Part shown: in pieces, positions 49,802-59,169 of the stretch | Layout: every line of letters starts with the position of its first letter | Numbering within the stretch: position 1 is the first letter of the stretch | Source: Bursaphelenchus xylophilus | Taxonomy: Eukaryota; Nematoda; Chromadorea; Rhabditida; Aphelenchoididae | NCBI GenBank assembly: GCA_904066235.2 | Contig: CAJFCV020000001.1 | Span: forward strand, 3,472,001-3,536,000 | Direction of reading: 5' to 3' | Length of the DNA stretch: 64,000 nucleotides | The notes under the pieces: model-generated | What the model saw: only the letters and a program-made list of their open reading frames with translations | Databases searched by the model: none | What the model was told of the DNA's origin: nothing | Made by a program: the position numbers and the translations under genes

Positions 49802-51553
49802 TACAATTGCGTTGAGGCAGCCATGTTTGTTCAAGTTTTGATTCAATGAGGCAACAAAACATCATATTCTCAACGTAATATTTGGTTGACAGCCACTTGA
49901 CAACCAGTTTGTTAAGACATATTGTAGTTTCGGAAATTATTCAAAAGCCGCATAAAGAAATCGTCTGATGGCATTCTTGCTTGACGTAAGGCGTAGAACA
50001 CAATATGAATGTTCGATGTTAAAAGTGTTGGGGTTGGTCTGGTAATGCAAAAGTAACGCTAAGATGTTTTATTTGTCAAGGGGCATATTTTAACAGAAAG
50101 AGCCCTTAACTTTTTTTCTCTTTTGCATACTGGCGTAGCACTAGGGTCAAATTTCAGCCGCAGCCCGAGATAGTCAAAGAAATTGTTTTCGAGAGAGCAC
50201 GCGCAAAGAGGAGAGCCGGAGAAACGAAGAATTCTCCTGTTTTTTGAGACTGGAAGATGTGGTTTAAGAACAGGTCTTACTAGTCTATTCGCAATGTCGT
50301 TATAGTTATTCCAGCGACATGGACCGTAAGAAAACAAAAGTTCACTGCGCTATGACTTTTTTGCACAGTTCATGCCGCGGAAATCACTCCAGCGACTCTG
50401 CTAGCAGATTATTACACAATTGTACTTTTATCTTTTTTTTTGTAGAACGTGTACACCTCACGTTGTTAGTCCTTGGGCCTAAAAGTTTCAAACCTATGGG
50501 CCGAAAAACGAAGCATTTTCGATAATTTTCGATCAAAAAAAAACTCGTGGTTTTCGAATAGGGAGAGCTAGAAACCTGCTGCCACAATAAAACTCGATGT
50601 AGATTACTACTGACACGGGAAATACCCCAAGTGCGACGCTCAGATTTTGATGAAACTTGGCACAAATTTAGAATAATTTTTTCTAAGATATATGCGAGAA
50701 TCCTAGCTCGCGCTTTGCAGAAACAACCGAGATTTTTAGATCGAAAGTCGGCGAAAATTTAGGACTTTTTGCCGAATTTCGGCACGAAAAGTTTCATGCC
50801 TATTTCTACCGTAAAGGATAATGTTTCTACAAAAAAATCAAAATTTTCCGCACGAAACTGCTAAAGTTATGGCCAAAAAGCGTTTTTCTCTCTGACCGCT
50901 CTCCACGTTTAGCGTGCTCTCTCGGCGGCATAAATCGTCCGATATCTCCGCGGCGCCTGCAAAGCGCGAGCTAAAACTTTCAGGAATTGATATTCAGTCT
51001 ATTCCCGACGTGTGTGGAAAATTTAAAGAAAATCTGAGCGTCGCACTTGGGGTACTTCCCTTGTGAGCCTAGAGAATCTCGAAATTTGACTTTGTTTCGT
51101 TTTGCAATTTCATTTCTCGCCGTACTGTGTGGGTCGGTTCAAGGAAACCCAAAGTGTCTCCTGGCTCGTTTCGGGTAATAGAAAGCGAACGAATGTCATA
51201 GTATGTTATTCTGTTTGGACAAAGCTACAAAACGGGCAACAAACCGTTGTTTTTCATATTTCGAGCTCTGAGCTCTCTGTACAGACCTGGGCCGAGCACA
51301 GTGTCAAGCATCCATTAAAAAAATTTTAGAAGTCGATAAGCCATGCTTTTGTTCTTTTTCGTCGGTTCTGTATCTCTCTCTCTCTGCCGAAAAATACCGT
51401 TTCTTTTGAGGAGAGTCAAGGTTTTCTTTTGAGGAGAGTCGAAACACCCCTTTTTGGATCGAAATAGATAATTTTTGACATTTTTATTGCATCCAGGACG
51501 CATTTGGATGCATTTTTTCCTATGTGGCATCTCTTATTTCATTTTCTTTTAGG
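49802..51553. other. Intergenic DNA upstream of the chemoreceptor
   Basis: Contains a CACTGTGCA-family piece at about 50295-50420 and GAGCGTCGCACTTGGGGTA / GCGCGAGCTAAAACTTTC repeats at about 50625-51060. Two GCTCGCGCTTTGCAGAAAC-type cores are present. A short CTTTTAG acceptor at 51546-51552 precedes the start codon, so the message is probably trans-spliced or has a 5' UTR intron. Confidence 0.5.
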
Positions 51554-53086
51554 ATGGAAACCCTAATCGAATCGGATCTTCCAAATGAAACCTACGTTCG
51601 AATTCACCAAACAGTCCAACTTTTGGTACTGCTTGCCGCAACAGTGTCAATCGTCATCACTACAATTACAATTGTGTATTCGAAAGGACGAGGTAAATAC
51701 TTATGTTGTAGCATTTTCATCTCGATTCTTAGGAATGGAAACTTACAAGTATTATCTTCTCCATGAGCTCTTCTGGAATTATGGGTTCGACACGGTGATT
51801 TGTCTGTGGATGCCTGTTAACATGTTCCCATATCAATGCTCGTATAGCATCGGGATCTTGAAGAATTCCACTGGGGATTACCAGCATTTTTTGACTTGTC
51901 TCTCATCAGTGATGGCTACTGGCAAGGCGTTAGCGATTTATACAGCGGTTGTTTATCGGTATTCACAGGTAAATTTGGCAATATTTTATTTGAATGGCCA
52001 TCAAATAACCGGTTCAGGATATGGGCACTTTCTTATATAGATTTATATCCTTGTATATCAGTTTGTCGGGAAAATAATGAGAACAATGTCGCTTCGCCGA
52101 TCCCGTTGCTGAGATAAAGAACAATTGATTTTGCCGCGACGCGATTCATTTTCTTGGCGGCGATACGATGTTCGATGCAACAGAGTGCTCATTGTTTTCC
52201 CGACGGTCTGATACTATTCGCGCCGTAAAGTCCTAACAAGTTTTTCACGGATGATCTCGGTCGCTTGAGCAAAAACGAGAAATCGCCGCTGCAAGTGCAA
52301 AAGTTCACAGAAAAACGGACCGTATAAATTTTCGGGACTTTATGGCACGAGTAGTACAACAAACCATTTCGGACGTGCAGTCAAACGGCGGGCCCCGACA
52401 AAATGGTCCAAAACAACCATTTTGGAGCATTTTTTCGAAGAAGGGATTTGCATGAAAGAAAGCATACGACTAAAAAAAATTCGTTATAAAAGGGTATCCT
52501 TCTACAGAGATTCAGCCTTAAGCTGAACTGTAGGGCCTTTGAAATGGCTAGCTATTGACAGGGTTTGTTATGCGGAGGTCGCATTTTGTGTACTCTATGT
52601 ATATTTTTCCTATATCATCTGTTTTAGGCTCTATCCCCGCAGCGACACCCCGTTCTACAGAGGCTAGTTCATCCCAATATTTTGGTATACATCGCGGTAT
52701 TTGTTGTGGTGCAGTTCGCAATGGTTGTAAGTGATATTTACATGGACATCAAACACATTAAATATAAATTAAACCCATCACGAATACATATATATACATA
52801 CTTTTTTTAGTTTCCATTGGCAGTGAATCGATCCACGCCTTCTCAAATCCAAGCAAAATCCGACGAAAGCGCTGTGGTAAAGAGGGTCTCCGAGACGCAA
52901 CCGTCTTTCATATGCATCGAGAATGGTGCCGGTGGCACGCTGACCTTTATGTACATCCTTATCGGCACACTACTGACCTTATTCATCGGCACTATTGCGC
53001 TGTGTTTGGTGCATCTGCGACAACTCATGCGAAGTGGGAGCTCGATGAGTTCGGCGACGTATCGAATTCAAGTGAGCTTACTATAG
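51554..53086 (+). CDS. Str-superfamily 7TM chemoreceptor, 3'-truncated
   Basis: A nematode-specific G-protein-coupled receptor for environmental chemicals, expected in ciliary membranes of sensory neurons. Exons 51554-51692, 51733-51968, 52628-52726 and 52811-53086 join in frame to 249 codons. The first membrane segment is residues 21-42. GMETYKYYLL then leads into the second. Further hydrophobic stretches follow, including the segment around TFMYILIGTLLTLFIG. The SATYRIQ segment that precedes the sixth helix in these receptors is present, but the frame then ends VSLL-stop at 53086. Family members are about 330-350 residues, so helices six and seven are missing. The break coincides with the sequence that leads into the Maverick region. 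Closest classes look like srh or sri, but the class is not certain. It may be a pseudogene, or its end may lie beyond the element. Confidence 0.75.
52059..52210. mobile_element. CAGTCTGTCGGG MITE in chemoreceptor intron
   Basis: 152 bp with ends CAGTTTGTCGGGAAAATAAT and TTTTCCCGACGGTCTG. It lies in intron 3 of the receptor (51969-52627), flanked by TAT and ATA. Confidence 0.85.
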
Positions 53087-53360
53087 ATTTTACAGCAAAT
53101 ACAGCGGTAGAACTACAATGTGACGGGCAAAAAACTCGGGTTTTTATGGCCCTAGAACCCATGGCAAGATACGCCAAGGGGATTTTTGGTTTTGGTGGGA
53201 CCTATGCCAGACAAGGCCAGGGCCCGAAAAAGTCCTAGACTCGAGCCTTGAAGGGGTAGACCCGGTCCTAATAGACCCACACCGGGCCCTTTTACGTCAT
53301 TATTTGATCGAATTACTGGCTTTGTAAGAAAGTATCAAGCCGGTAGCCAAACGCATATGA
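53087..53360. other. Junction between receptor fragment and tandem repeats
   Basis: No receptor-like coding sequence continues here. GGGCCC-containing segments appear twice (about 53219 and 53285). The exact left boundary of the inserted DNA is not determined. Confidence 0.4.
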
Positions 53361-53880
53361 GTAGTAATAAGAGGTAGTTTCTGGCACTAAATTTTGCATC
53401 CACTGGAAAAGGGGGGGAGGAGCCGGCGCGGGGTGCCGTAAATGAGAGAAGTATGGAATCAACGACACGAGTAGTAATAAGAGGTAGTTTCTGGCACTAA
53501 ATTTTGCATCCACTGGAAAAGGGGGGGAGGAGCCGGCGCGGGGTGCCGTAAATGAGAGAAGTATGGAATCAACGACACGAGTAGTAATAAGAGGTAGTTT
53601 CTGGCACTAAATTTTGCATCCACTGGAAAAGGGGGGGAGGAGCCGGCGCGGGGTGCCGTAAATGAGAGAAGTATGGAATCAACGACACGAGTAGTAATAA
53701 GAGGTAGTTTCTGGCACTAAATTTTGCATCCACTGGAAAAGGGGGGGAGGAGCCGGCGCGGGGTGCCGTAAATGAGAGAAGTATGGAATCAACGACACGA
53801 GTAGTAATAAGAGGTAGTTTCTGGCACTAAATTTTGCATCCACTGGAAAAGGGGGGAGGAGCCGGCGCGCGGGTGTCGTA
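53361..53880. repeat. 110-bp tandem repeat, about 4.7 units
   Basis: Units start GTAGTAATAAGAGGTAGTTT at 53361, 53471, 53581, 53691 and 53801, exactly 110 bp apart. The first four appear identical, and the last is partial with small changes. Each contains a G-run of seven (GGGGGGG) and CCGGCGCGGGGTGCCG. Repeats of this sort are common near Maverick termini, so this may be part of the element's end or flanking satellite. Confidence 0.9.
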
Positions 53881-54480
53881 AATGAGAGAGTGTGGGATTG
53901 GAGGAGAGTGGGAAGAGAGGTGAGGGAATTTTTATGGTATGGTAGTACTGTAAAGATGAGAGAGTGTGGGATTGGAGGAGAGAGGTCAGGGGAATTTTGC
54001 GGTCAAATTTCAAAAAAGATGCGCGGGTGTCGTAATTGAAAGGACGCGATGAAATTGTGGTAAAAAATTGAAAAAGTGAGAGAGTGTGGGATTGGAGGAG
54101 AGTGGGGAGAGAGGTCAGGGGAATTTTGCGGTAAAAAATGAAAAAGTGAGAGAGTGTGGGATTGGAGGAGAGAGGTCAGGGGAATTTTGCGGTAAAAAAT
54201 GAAAAAGATGAGAGAATGTGGGATTGGAGGAGAGTGGGGAGAGAGGTCAGGGGAATTTTGCGGTAAAAAATGAAAAAGATGAGAGAGTGTGGGATTGGAG
54301 GAGAGTGGGGAGAGAGGTCAGGGGAATTTTGCGGTCAAATTTCAAAAAAGATGCGCGGGTGTCGTAATTGAAAGGACGCGATGAAATTGTGGTAAAAAAT
54401 GAAATGGTGAGAGAGTGTGGGATTGGAGGAGAGTGGGGAGAGAGGTCAGGGGATTTTTGCGGTAAAAAATTGAAAAAGGG
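53881..54480. repeat. Purine-rich tandem repeat (GAGAGAGTGTGGGATTGGAG)
   Basis: Repeated units of about 50-75 bp, built from GAGAGAGTGTGGGATTGG, GAGAGTGGGGAGAGAGGTCA and GGGGAATTTTGCGGTAAAAA. A longer segment with GATGCGCGGGTGTCGTAATT occurs twice (near 54019 and 54349), giving a higher-order period of about 330 bp. Reverse-strand frames here are repeat translations and are not genes. Confidence 0.85.
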
Positions 54481-54514
54481 TGAGAGAGTGTGGAAAAGAG
54501 GAGGATTGAGGGTT

Positions 54515-54605
54515 GTTGCGCAACCTAGAGGTTGCGGGAGGGCAAGAGGTTGCGGGGTGTTGCGCAACCGAAATGTTATGAATGTTGCGCAACCTAGAGG
54601 TTGCG
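54515..54605. repeat. TTGCGCAACC repeats
   Basis: Three TTGCGCAACC palindromes, with AGAGGTTGCGG-type spacers, lie between the purine-rich repeat and the first Maverick gene. Confidence 0.8.
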
Positions 54606-54802
54606 GTAGGTTAAAGAGTTTATGATTTATGTTTGTGATTTTTTTTCCGGAAAAGCGGAAGGATCAAGAGTAAGTATGGTCCATCAATAAAATTTGATGA
54701 CCCTTCAATAAACTTTTCGACTCAATGATGATGAAATATTTTTTACCCTTTTCAAAAAGATTAAGAATCCAATAACTTTTATTCGTTTATTCAAAAAATC
54801 TT

Positions 54803-55169
54803 TTAAATATTTGTATAAAAAATAAGATCAGATTGAGGGACTTCAGTGTGACGTTTGGTAACAGGTGTTAAATAAATTTGAATTTCATCTCCGTCAAAGA
54901 GACATCTAGTGTCGCTCTCACATCCATCATCTTTATCGTACAGCGAAAAGAACCACAGCTTCTCACCGCATTTGCTTTGAACAGGTTTCAGACGACAAAT
55001 CTTACGTCCACGGAATTTCATGTAAAAATTCTAAAAAATAAAAAACATAAAATATATGATATTAAAAACTTACACTAAAATTTATTAACTTCAAAGTATT
55101 GATATCGACTCCATCAATGGACACGGCGTATGTCTTCCGGATATATTCGTTAAGGGTAATCGAAATCAT
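54803..55169 (-). CDS. Small Maverick protein of unknown function
   Basis: Two exons on the minus strand, 55169-55074 and 55030-54803, joined across a 43-nt GTAAGT...TTTTTTAG intron, give 107 residues. I do not recognise the family. It is mixed polar and hydrophobic with a basic patch (FRGRKICRLK) and an acidic patch (DKDDGCESD), with no membrane segment or signal peptide. A minus-strand AATAAA lies 12 nt beyond the stop. It is divergent from the 55259 gene, with an 89-bp shared upstream region. The clean splice and the neighbouring poly(A) signal argue that it is real. Confidence 0.65.
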
Positions 55170-55258
55170 GAGGGCGGAGCTAGAAAAAGATTGGGGCTAA
55201 ACTCCACGAGGCGAAAATAAGCAAATGACCTCATTTGTTTATTTTGTCTCCTCGCGAT
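55170..55258. promoter_or_regulatory. Divergent promoter region
   Basis: The 89 bp between two opposite start codons must hold promoters for both genes. No TATA box is obvious. Confidence 0.4.
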
Positions 55259-56099
55259 ATGGCTGCGCCTATTATGACGGAGGAAGAGAGGACGCGCGCC
55301 TCTTTTCTGATCAACCCAATGATGGATACGACAACATCCAAAACTGTAGTCGTCCAGGTCCTCAAGACCTTCAACAGCGAAGAGTCCAGGACAATTTGTG
55401 CAACTGATTGCTTTAACAATCACATCACTTTAGAATGGCCGTTCCCTGATTTTAATATGGGAGGTGAGGCAATATATCCCGGCACACTTCTGAAGCTGGA
55501 TAATACAGAGGTCCAGAAAAATTTGGCCGAAAAGGTAATTTTTGTTGATGACACTACCGTTGTAAAACATCTTGGAGGAACCACAAAGAGAAGCGAGTTT
55601 TATGAAATGTGCCAAAAAGCACGTCAAGAAGATAAGTAAGTTACGATTTGTATAATACAAGATTTTTAGGAATACGGAGACGGTTATCATTCTAAGAATT
55701 TGGAAGAACAACAGACCTGCTGACGGAGGTCCGGATATGGTAATAAATGGAGCTGACATGTTCAAAAGACCGATTGTAATATATGTAAATGCACATAATA
55801 ACGTCTCAAAGTTCTCGCCTCTACGAGAAGGACATGTTTATGATCTTAAGAATGTGGAGAAATTTCCTCATAATGCCGACGATGTGCATCACAAAATAAC
55901 TCCGAATTCTATGATCACGGTTCTGGGAATCAAAAATTTCTCTCGTCAATTGAACTGCAAATGTATAAATGGCGAATGGAAGATGACTGAAGTCGTCTTT
56001 CCCCATTACGTAAATAAACTCCCGGACTACGATGAGAAAAACAAGGAAAATGTCACACCGAAAAGAGCGAAAATGCCTCTGAAGCAGAGAAAACTTTAA
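55259..56099 (+). CDS. Maverick protein, putative OB-fold ssDNA-binding protein
   Basis: Exons 55259-55635 and 55670-56099, joined across a 34-nt GTAAGT...TTTTTAG intron, give 268 residues. Two segments look like OB-folds by pattern. Residues about 20-105 have alternating strands around [10 protein letters not shown] and a [11 protein letters not shown] turn, and residues about 128-205 repeat this with [11 protein letters not shown]. The C-terminus is Lys/Arg-rich. This reading is from strand pattern, not family recognition. A single-strand DNA-binding role would suit an element with its own polymerase. An upstream in-frame Met at 55235 exists, but MAAPIM at 55259 is the more plausible start. 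An AATAAA lies at 56149-56154. Confidence 0.7.
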
Positions 56100-56175
56100 T
56101 TGTCATATATATATATATATTTTTTTTTTTTTAAGGAATCGTGCTATAAATAAACATACTTTTGTAAATTTGGAA

Positions 56176-57207
56176 TTATAACTGAACCCAAGAATTTTTT
56201 GATGAGGGAAATCCAATCCATTTGACAAACCCTTCTTTAATGCCCTTACGCAATCGTGTTTTGAGAATCTTTTCGATTCGATATTCAGTATCTTCAGAAG
56301 TCAGCGAAAGTTCTTCGGTGTAAAATCGGCCCTCAATCGGTTCGCCTTCCGAGTCAACAAGTTCAAAAGTAATGGGGTTAGTTCTATTAATTTTTGTAAT
56401 CTTGAAAATTTCATCTGTAAAGGTAGTCCAGTAGCCCTTATCAAAGTCCCCGGCCTGCCGTGAAATCCTGACCCAATCCCCCACCTTGAACTTGGGCTCT
56501 TTGGCTTTTGGGGAATCAGATTGATAAATTTTTTTCCAAATTTCGAACCAGTTTGACCTATTAATATCCTTAGGTTTCAAGCCTGTGCTCCTACACACAG
56601 TATTGTTGATGGCGTTAATAAACTTGTCCAGCACACCAATCCAATTCAAAGTGTTTTGTGCGGAAAAGTATTTGTATAAACGAGATTTTAAAGTTCTAAT
56701 TCCTCTCTCTGCAACTGCTGCTTTGATCTCCGCGTTTTCTCCATGTCGAAGCTCCAAGTTTTTTGAATCCAAAAAGTTTTTGACATCTTTGGCCACAAAC
56801 TCTTTGCCCTTATCCGTAAAAATCACCTGGGGGATTTGCGGCATTTTTCTGAACATACATTCGAATGCTTTGAGCATATCCGAAGACTTTTTGGAGAGAA
56901 CAGGACAAGCAAAGAACCTGCGCGACATTACGTCAACCCCCAACAAACAATATTTGTAGCCCTTGTTGTATTTTGAAAGAGCCTGAAAGTCCGCCAAATC
57001 CATTTGCACATCCGTCATGAACCCTGAGGGGATAGTCTTCAAACGATTGAATCTTCGACGTCTCGGTTTATGGAGACTATACGAAAAATCACGTGCCAAG
57101 ATCCGCCGAACATCTTCGTATTTTAGCTTCTTTGTTTTTGCCAAACGAGAAGGCCCTGTGTATGCAGAGGGATCGTCTAGATCACGAAAGCTTTTTAAAA
57201 TGCTCAT
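56176..57207 (-). CDS. Retroviral-type integrase with chromodomain-like tail (Maverick)
   Basis: Joins the linear element DNA to the host chromosome by 3'-end processing and strand transfer. It is a single-exon gene of 343 residues. The rve catalytic core runs from about 60 to 230, with the D,D-35-E triad at Asp70, Asp132 (in FTDKGKEF) and Glu167. Residues about 255-300 form an SH3-like segment (KVGDWVRISR). Residues about 308-343 resemble a chromodomain (EYRIEKIL and FVKWIGFPSSKNSWV), which in other mobile elements guides insertion to marked chromatin. The N-terminus is short and basic. All catalytic residues are present and the frame is intact, so the gene may be functional. Its position near one end of the element is typical of Mavericks. 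Confidence 0.92.
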   Translation of the reverse strand: MSILKSFRDLDDPSAYTGPSRLAKTKKLKYEDVRRILARDFSYSLHKPRRRRFNRLKTIPSGFMTDVQMDLADFQALSKYNKGYKYCLLGVDVMSRRFFACPVLSKKSSDMLKAFECMFRKMPQIPQVIFTDKGKEFVAKDVKNFLDSKNLELRHGENAEIKAAVAERGIRTLKSRLYKYFSAQNTLNWIGVLDKFINAINNTVCRSTGLKPKDINRSNWFEIWKKIYQSDSPKAKEPKFKVGDWVRISRQAGDFDKGYWTTFTDEIFKITKINRTNPITFELVDSEGEPIEGRFYTEELSLTSEDTEYRIEKILKTRLRKGIKEGFVKWIGFPSSKNSWVQL

Positions 57208-57260
57208 GATCTGTGCACAGTATATAAATGTTTCTTTTTTATAGTAGACAAAATATTATC
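57208..57260. promoter_or_regulatory. Divergent promoter with TATA box
   Basis: 53 bp between the integrase start (minus) and the small gene start (plus). TATATAA at 57221-57227 lies about 35-40 nt before the plus-strand ATG, and the reverse complement also reads TATA-like. Confidence 0.5.
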
Positions 57261-57631
57261 ATGGAGTTGTTTAACTGTACCTCAACATCAGAAAGTTCAA
57301 TCGGTAACTATTTTTCATATTCTGCTTCGTACGAGACAAAGAAACCCCGGAATGCAACTGTTCGAAATATTGAAAGGCTTGTAAAAGAACTTGTAGACAG
57401 ATACTCAAAAGGTTGGAGACTAACTTGAATTATCATATTGTTATAGGTTTCAATTACATTACTATGCACATTTCTGGGGAGATGGATCTCGATGAGTTTA
57501 AGGTGGAGGCATTGCCATTAAAAGATTTCAAGCCTTCAGATGTTATTAGAGCCTTTTGTCATGCTTACAGCTGTACGAGAACTTTCACGAATACTCCCTT
57601 TAACTTGCAATTATTATTTATTAAACAATAA
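57261..57631 (+). CDS. Small Maverick protein of unknown function
   Basis: Exons 57261-57411 and 57447-57631, joined across a 35-nt intron (GTTGGA...TTATAG), give 111 residues. Without splicing the frame stops after 55 codons. With splicing it continues to a stop that overlaps an AATAAA (57627-57632). I do not recognise the family. It has a Ser/Tyr-rich N-terminus, a basic helix (RNIERLVKELVDRY) and a C-terminal mixed domain. Its stop lies two bases from that of the converging capsid-type gene. Confidence 0.6.
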
Positions 57632-57632
57632 A
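57617..57632. terminator. Overlapping convergent poly(A) signals
   Basis: A plus-strand AATAAA at 57627-57632 overlaps the stop of the small gene. A minus-strand AATAAA at 57622-57617 lies 12 nt past the stop of the capsid-type gene. Each signal lies inside the other gene's 3' end. Confidence 0.7.
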
Positions 57633-57633
57633 T

Positions 57634-59136
57634 TTAAAAAACCGCCAGAGGTTTGAAACATAAAGTCAAACAAGTAATGCCATAATCAAAAGGGCATAAA
57701 CGTCCATCTAGAGTTCTAATTTGAACATGTAATACAGAGATCTCTCTTGCTCTAACAGGTATCATTAGCGGTTGATCGTAAATCTGTTCCACAACATCCC
57801 CCGGTTTGCCTTTTACTGTAACCATACGAAGCATAGGTGTTTGAAAACTGCCGACAATAACCTGTTCAACTAAATCGTCAACGTATACGGCTAGGTTCTT
57901 GATGCCACCACTGAGATCAGGAGAGAATGGAGCGACAGTTTCGTTTACAATTTCCCCATAATCCGAAAACCCTAGAGTGTACTTTAATTGGGGTGAGAAC
58001 TCAATCTTCCCCACTACTTCATGATTAACATGTGTTTTCACACGCTGAATTTTCTTGTCGTATAATATTGCGAAATCGGAAGATCTTAAAGGTCTCAGGT
58101 TATACATTGCTTTGATTGGCTCTTTCACCGTTTTATGAGGGCGGTTCAATTCATAGACGGGGACCTTCAAAGGTTCAGTCTCAATACGTCTCGTGCCAAC
58201 CAGGGCAAGGGGGCGTGACATTCGGGGATACTCAACATCCATAAAACCAATCGCAGGATTGTGCGTAGGCAGATGGTCGGTCGAAACCGGGGAGAAGGAG
58301 GTCGCGCCGCTTTTGTTCTTGGCAGATTGGGAGTTGTTGTTATTCGGGGCCTTTTTTTCATTTTCGAGAGATAAATTGCCTTTTTGTATATGATTGGAAA
58401 GTTGTGATGACGAGGCCTTTGAGGATGCAGAGGGAGCGGTATGTTGTGCCCCTGTTAGTGTTGTTGTAGATGGAGTAGCTATGCTAGTAGTAATTGGAGT
58501 GCTAAGAGTAGACGGTTGTAAAACAGGCGGATTAGAAGGAGGCAAAGGGCTAGGTTGAGCAGCACCATGAGAAAATGTAGTACTTTTAGCAGTATCTCTA
58601 GTAGTATTTCGAATACCCCCCGGATTATTTCTAGTACCAACATCAGCAATATTAGTATTAGAAACGTTTGGAAGAGAAACATTTTGTACCGCGGCTTTTG
58701 TCAAAGGGATTGGATTTCCCTCATCAGTCTTCACAGACTTCTTTAATGCGACATCCATCTTTTTACCCTTTTTTAAAACCTTTGGCTCTTCCGGAGCATT
58801 TCTTTTACGACGCCCCTCTCCCTTCTCAAGCTCTTCTTGAACCACCGAATTCAAATATGTCACCAAACTCTCAATTGTATTAAAACTCCCTTTAGGGATG
58901 TGTATTCTCAAGATTGCGTAAGCAGTTGTAAGATCGATATATTGCCCATCCAAGGTCCCGATAGAAGCCCATGAATGAGGATAGACAATGCTCTGTAAAC
59001 CACATAAATAGGGGGCGTCAAATGTCAAGGGTTTAGGCAACACGATTTTGAAATCAGCAGGGGTATTTTTCCCAAAGGTGTTACTAGGATCGTTGCTGGG
59101 AAGCACAATAAAGAATGACGAACGCATATCTAACAT
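57634..59136 (-). CDS. Putative Maverick capsid-type (minor capsid/penton-like) protein
   Basis: About 500 residues from Met at 59136. The frame is open to a Met at 59196, but that would overlap the opposing TFIIB-like gene. The N-terminal block (SFFIVLPSND, then a DFKIVLPKPL and SIVYPHSW pattern) and the C-terminal block (VYVDDL, ISVLHVQIRTLDG and an FDYG segment) resemble the jelly-roll-type structural protein repeatedly found in Mavericks. The middle, roughly residues 140-310, is Ser/Thr/Pro/Asn-rich and preceded by a basic GRRKRN patch. This is probably a flexible insertion. Assignment as minor capsid is inference from pattern and gene context. There is no signal peptide or membrane segment. 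Intact frame. Confidence 0.65.
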   Translation of the reverse strand: MLDMRSSFFIVLPSNDPSNTFGKNTPADFKIVLPKPLTFDAPYLCGLQSIVYPHSWASIGTLDGQYIDLTTAYAILRIHIPKGSFNTIESLVTYLNSVVQEELEKGEGRRKRNAPEEPKVLKKGKKMDVALKKSVKTDEGNPIPLTKAAVQNVSLPNVSNTNIADVGTRNNPGGIRNTTRDTAKSTTFSHGAAQPSPLPPSNPPVLQPSTLSTPITTSIATPSTTTLTGAQHTAPSASSKASSSQLSNHIQKGNLSLENEKKAPNNNNSQSAKNKSGATSFSPVSTDHLPTHNPAIGFMDVEYPRMSRPLALVGTRRIETEPLKVPVYELNRPHKTVKEPIKAMYNLRPLRSSDFAILYDKKIQRVKTHVNHEVVGKIEFSPQLKYTLGFSDYGEIVNETVAPFSPDLSGGIKNLAVYVDDLVEQVIVGSFQTPMLRMVTVKGKPGDVVEQIYDQPLMIPVRAREISVLHVQIRTLDGRLCPFDYGITCLTLCFKPLAVF

Positions 59137-59169
59137 ACAAATCACTAACCGTTTTGTTTTTATAGTGAC
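59137..59169. promoter_or_regulatory. Short divergent start region
   Basis: Only 33 bp separate the probable starts of the capsid-type gene (minus) and the TFIIB-like gene (plus). GTTTTTATAG just before the plus ATG also looks like a splice acceptor, so the TFIIB-like message may be trans-spliced. Confidence 0.35.

Noticed and set aside
54247..54567. Minus-strand frame in the purine-rich repeat
   Set aside because: The product only translates tandem repeat units.
56176..57207. Integrase as part of an LTR retrotransposon or endogenous retrovirus
   Set aside because: No reverse transcriptase, RNase H, gag or long terminal repeats are nearby. The neighbours are a protein-primed DNA polymerase and a capsid-type gene, which defines a Maverick.
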